Position numbers and translations under genes: made by a program. The notes below the pieces were generated by a model. That model was not told the DNA's origin, did not search any database, and was given only the letters and a program-made list of their open reading frames with translations. This document shows, piece by piece, positions 61,816-64,000 of a stretch of DNA of 64,000 nucleotides (position 1 is the stretch's first letter; every line of letters begins with the position of its first letter). Source of the stretch: Halomonas meridiana. GTDB taxonomy: Bacteria > Pseudomonadota > Gammaproteobacteria > Pseudomonadales > Halomonadaceae. The stretch covers positions 2,480,001 through 2,544,000 of the forward strand of contig NZ_CP024621.1 in the NCBI RefSeq assembly GCF_009846525.1, given 5' to 3'.

Positions 61816-63201
61816 CTAATAAGCGTTTTTGTTAATGAAACCTTTGAAGACGGTGAGTACGATGATTTTCAAATCCAGCCAAAGCGACCAGTTGTCGATG
61901 TACCACAAATCGTACTCGACCCGCCGCTGCATCTTTTGCAGCGTATCGGTTTCTCCGCGCAGACCGTTGACCTGAGCCCAGCCGGTAATACCTGGCTTCA
62001 CCTTATGACGGCGCATGTAAGACTCCACCAGTTCTTTGTACTGCTCGTTATGGGCCAGTGCGTGTGGACGTGGTCCGACGATAGACATGCGCCCTTGCAG
62101 CACGTTGTAAAACTGGGGCAACTCATCCAGTGAAGTGCGCCTTAAAAAGGCTCCGATTGGCGTGATGCGGCTGTCGTTCTTTTTGGCTTGGGTCACTTGG
62201 CCGGCCTCTTCTTGGTGAACACGCATCGAGCGAAATTTATACACCTTGAAGCGACGCCCGTTGGAGCCCTCGCGGTGCTGTTTGAAGAGTATCGGTCCTG
62301 GTGAGGTGAGCTTGATAGCCAGCGCAATGCCCAGACACACCGGCAAAATCATGATCGAGATGAGGGTGCCAATGATGATGTCTTCACTACGTTTGACAAA
62401 GCGCGACATACCGCTCATGGGCGATACGCTCAGGTCGATCGCGTAATGCCCGGCCACTTCGCTCATACGGTGGTTGAGCAGATGCATTTCTTCGAACGCT
62501 GGGATAAAACGCACTTCGGCGGTGTGGTTACGCAGCGCAAAAAACAGCGACCGTACGACGTGCCCCATCTCGAAGGGCACACAAATCCATACTTCGCGGG
62601 CATTCGAACGGCTGATGCGCCGGACGATGCGCTCGATGCACTCCTCGTTGACCTGTTCTTTGATACGCTCGACGCCGGCAATGGTATGCCCTTCCCAAGC
62701 GGCACTACGAATGCCCTCCGCTACGCCCAATACGTTGGTAGCTGGGCCTATCAGGAAGACCGGGCGCCGTGCACCGCCTCTCAGACGCACGTGCTGTAAG
62801 GCAAGCTGTACCAGTAACCGCGCGCCGCCTGCGACGAGAAACGAAACTGCGAGCGTCAAACCGATCCAGAGCCGAGAGTAACGGTTGGCAGCGTGAGCAA
62901 AGTAGATGAGTGACGCAGCCGTGATGCCGACAGCCACCCATACCAGCAGCAGTTTGCCTAACATCTGCCCGACGGGCGTAATACGCCAACGACGATAGCT
63001 ACCGGACATGCTATTAATCACCAGCACCAGTAAACCGATGCAAATAAGCGCGAGCACGTAGCGCTCGTGCAGGTGAAATGAGCCAAACCGCATCCAGTGC
63101 GCTAACCAGCCACCCGCAAAAATCGCCAGTACATCAAAAAAGGGGAACACCACCTGAGGCGGGAAACGTTCTGAAAATGTCATGGTTTTTGGCTTACCCA
63201 T
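61816..63201 (-). CDS. Polyprenyl-phosphate sugar-1-phosphate transferase (WcaJ/WbaP type)
   Basis: About 461 residues. Four N-terminal membrane helices, a soluble Rossmann-like segment (GARRPVFLIGPATN) and a C-terminal bacterial sugar transferase domain: KLTSPGPILFKQHREGSNG, FKVYKFRSMRVH, RTSLDELPQFYNVLQG, MSIVGPRPHALAHNEQY, KPGITGWAQVNGLRG. It places the first sugar-phosphate on undecaprenyl phosphate. ATG 63201, with GGGTGG upstream, is preferred; ATG 63225 and 63183 are in frame. It lies 36 bp after the stop of the GT4 gene. Confidence 0.92.
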   Translation of the reverse strand: MGKPKTMTFSERFPPQVVFPFFDVLAIFAGGWLAHWMRFGSFHLHERYVLALICIGLLVLVINSMSGSYRRWRITPVGQMLGKLLLVWVAVGITAASLIYFAHAANRYSRLWIGLTLAVSFLVAGGARLLVQLALQHVRLRGGARRPVFLIGPATNVLGVAEGIRSAAWEGHTIAGVERIKEQVNEECIERIVRRISRSNAREVWICVPFEMGHVVRSLFFALRNHTAEVRFIPAFEEMHLLNHRMSEVAGHYAIDLSVSPMSGMSRFVKRSEDIIIGTLISIMILPVCLGIALAIKLTSPGPILFKQHREGSNGRRFKVYKFRSMRVHQEEAGQVTQAKKNDSRITPIGAFLRRTSLDELPQFYNVLQGRMSIVGPRPHALAHNEQYKELVESYMRRHKVKPGITGWAQVNGLRGETDTLQKMQRRVEYDLWYIDNWSLWLDLKIIVLTVFKGFINKNAY

Positions 63202-63237
63202 TGCAGCCACCCGTTTCGCATCCATTCATCAACATGT

Positions 63238-64000
63238 TCATTCGCTTTGCTGCTGACTCAAAATATCGTTCACCCCTTGAGTGAACACCTGCTGGTCGCT
63301 AAAACGATGGCGTACGCTTTTGGCCTGCGCGCTCAACGCTGCCCGCTCGGCTGCGGGCAGCGTATGGAATGTTTCAATGGCCGCGACCAAACCATCGACA
63401 CCACCTTCATAAAAGTACCCGTTCTTGCCCTCTTGAAGGTACTCCTGGGCGGCGTGCAACTGCGCGTTGGCAATGACCGGGACACCACAGGCCAAGGCCT
63501 CGACAGCTACCAACCCAAAGCTCTCTCGTAACGAGGGAAATACGAAGACGGAAAAATCGGACAGCACCTCCGGCAACTGCTCTCTAGGTAATGCGCCTTT
63601 GAACGTGGTGATATCGGCTACGCCGAGCTTATGCGCCAACTGCGCTAGGGCTGCTCGCTGAGAGCCATCTCCCACTAGCACCAAACGCTTGTTGGGGATG
63701 TCCAGCTTAGCGAAGGCTTCCAGCAGCGTTTGGCAGTTCTTGCCTGGCTCTAAGCGAGATACACAGCCCACGATGAAGGCATCGTCGAGGGCTGGTTCGT
63801 AGGCGCGCAGCGGAGCTGCAAATAGCTCGCCAACGCTGTCTGGATAGACTTTGATGATGCGCGCCAATGGCACCTTCAACCGCGCATGGATTTCATGCCG
63901 AAAATGCTCCGAAGGCGCAACGCACAGGTCGACGCTACTTTTTAGCCGATCGAACAGCCCACGAAACACGCTAGAACCGGCAATCTGCGCCAGATCCGTC
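63238..64000 (-). CDS. GT4 family glycosyltransferase (5' end outside window)
   Basis: The C-terminal 254 residues of a GT-B transferase; the frame stays open to the window end, so the GTG at 63969 is not a start. Donor-site motifs are VGCVSRLEPGKN, LVLVGDGSQRAALAQLAHK, FKGALPREQLPEVL and FPSLRESFGLVAVEALACGV with the two family glutamates. It acts in the cytoplasm on a nucleotide-sugar donor. It is upstream of the polyprenyl-phosphate transferase in the same direction. Confidence 0.9.
   Translation of the reverse strand, partial: TDLAQIAGSSVFRGLFDRLKSSVDLCVAPSEHFRHEIHARLKVPLARIIKVYPDSVGELFAAPLRAYEPALDDAFIVGCVSRLEPGKNCQTLLEAFAKLDIPNKRLVLVGDGSQRAALAQLAHKLGVADITTFKGALPREQLPEVLSDFSVFVFPSLRESFGLVAVEALACGVPVIANAQLHAAQEYLQEGKNGYFYEGGVDGLVAAIETFHTLPAAERAALSAQAKSVRHRFSDQQVFTQGVNDILSQQQSE

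Overview
This 64 kb window is most likely a chromosomal segment of a Halomonas-type gammaproteobacterium (Halomonadaceae). That reading rests on the protein style, the moderately high GC, a fused cysN-cysC gene, SLC13-type sulfate transport and the abundant GGDEF/PAS signalling proteins. It is an inference from sequence character, not a database result. Most of the window (10-64 kb) is one large surface-polysaccharide locus.

Layout. (1) 0-10 kb, signalling and housekeeping: a 5'-truncated multi-PAS histidine kinase, a PNPOx-fold stress protein, a secreted CAP-domain protein, tRNA-Arg(CCT), an AEC transporter, a GGDEF-EAL protein and a convergent membrane diguanylate cyclase. (2) 10.3-24.65 kb, plus strand: kpsC, kpsS, a short-chain dehydrogenase, an LTA-synthase-like phosphotransferase, a 2443-residue fully reducing type I polyketide synthase and an alpha-oxoamine synthase. 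They are packed with 1-4 bp overlaps or 1 bp gaps. The set recalls the rkp-1 region of Sinorhizobium meliloti and the wcb capsule cluster of Burkholderia pseudomallei. (3) 24.65-28.7 kb: a heptamer tandem array, rfaH, a flippase-like protein, a GT25 transferase, a REP-associated tyrosine transposase (RAYT) and several copies of dispersed hairpin repeats. (4) 28.7-35.1 kb, sulfate activation: cysQ, cysNC, cysD, a transposase-derived HTH protein and an SLC13 permease. (5) 35.2-60.1 kb: about 25 kb of genes all on the minus strand. Read in transcription order they are a lipoprotein, kpsD, kpsM, kpsE, an MBL/beta-CASP nuclease-like protein, kpsT, rmlB, rmlD, rmlA, rmlC, an epimerase, a split GT4/RgpF glycosyltransferase, two sulfotransferases, two further glycosyltransferases, pgm, pgi and galU. 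(6) 60.4-64 kb, minus strand: an O-antigen ligase/polymerase-like protein, a polyprenyl-phosphate sugar-phosphotransferase and a truncated GT4 transferase.

How the parts fit. KpsC and KpsS should build the Kdo linker of an ABC-exported capsule, and KpsM/T/E/D should export it. GalU, Pgi, Pgm and RmlABCD supply nucleotide sugars. Two sulfotransferases, together with the PAPS-making cysD-cysNC, the PAP-removing cysQ and a candidate sulfate permease, predict a sulfated polysaccharide. A perfect ops element (GGCGGTAGCGTG) lies just upstream of the first gene of the 25 kb minus-strand run, and rfaH is in the same locus. This strongly suggests RfaH antitermination of the capsule operon.

The most unusual items are these: the PKS/oxoamine-synthase/SDR/LTA-synthase-like module next to kpsCS, which may make a dedicated amino-lipid; an 8-G tract that splits a glycosyltransferase and may be a phase-variable switch; 7-bp tandem arrays at gene borders, one of them inside the rmlD coding start; and a RAYT with its probable dispersed hairpin repeats. 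Coordinates were read by eye. Domain limits are approximate, and no homology search could be run.
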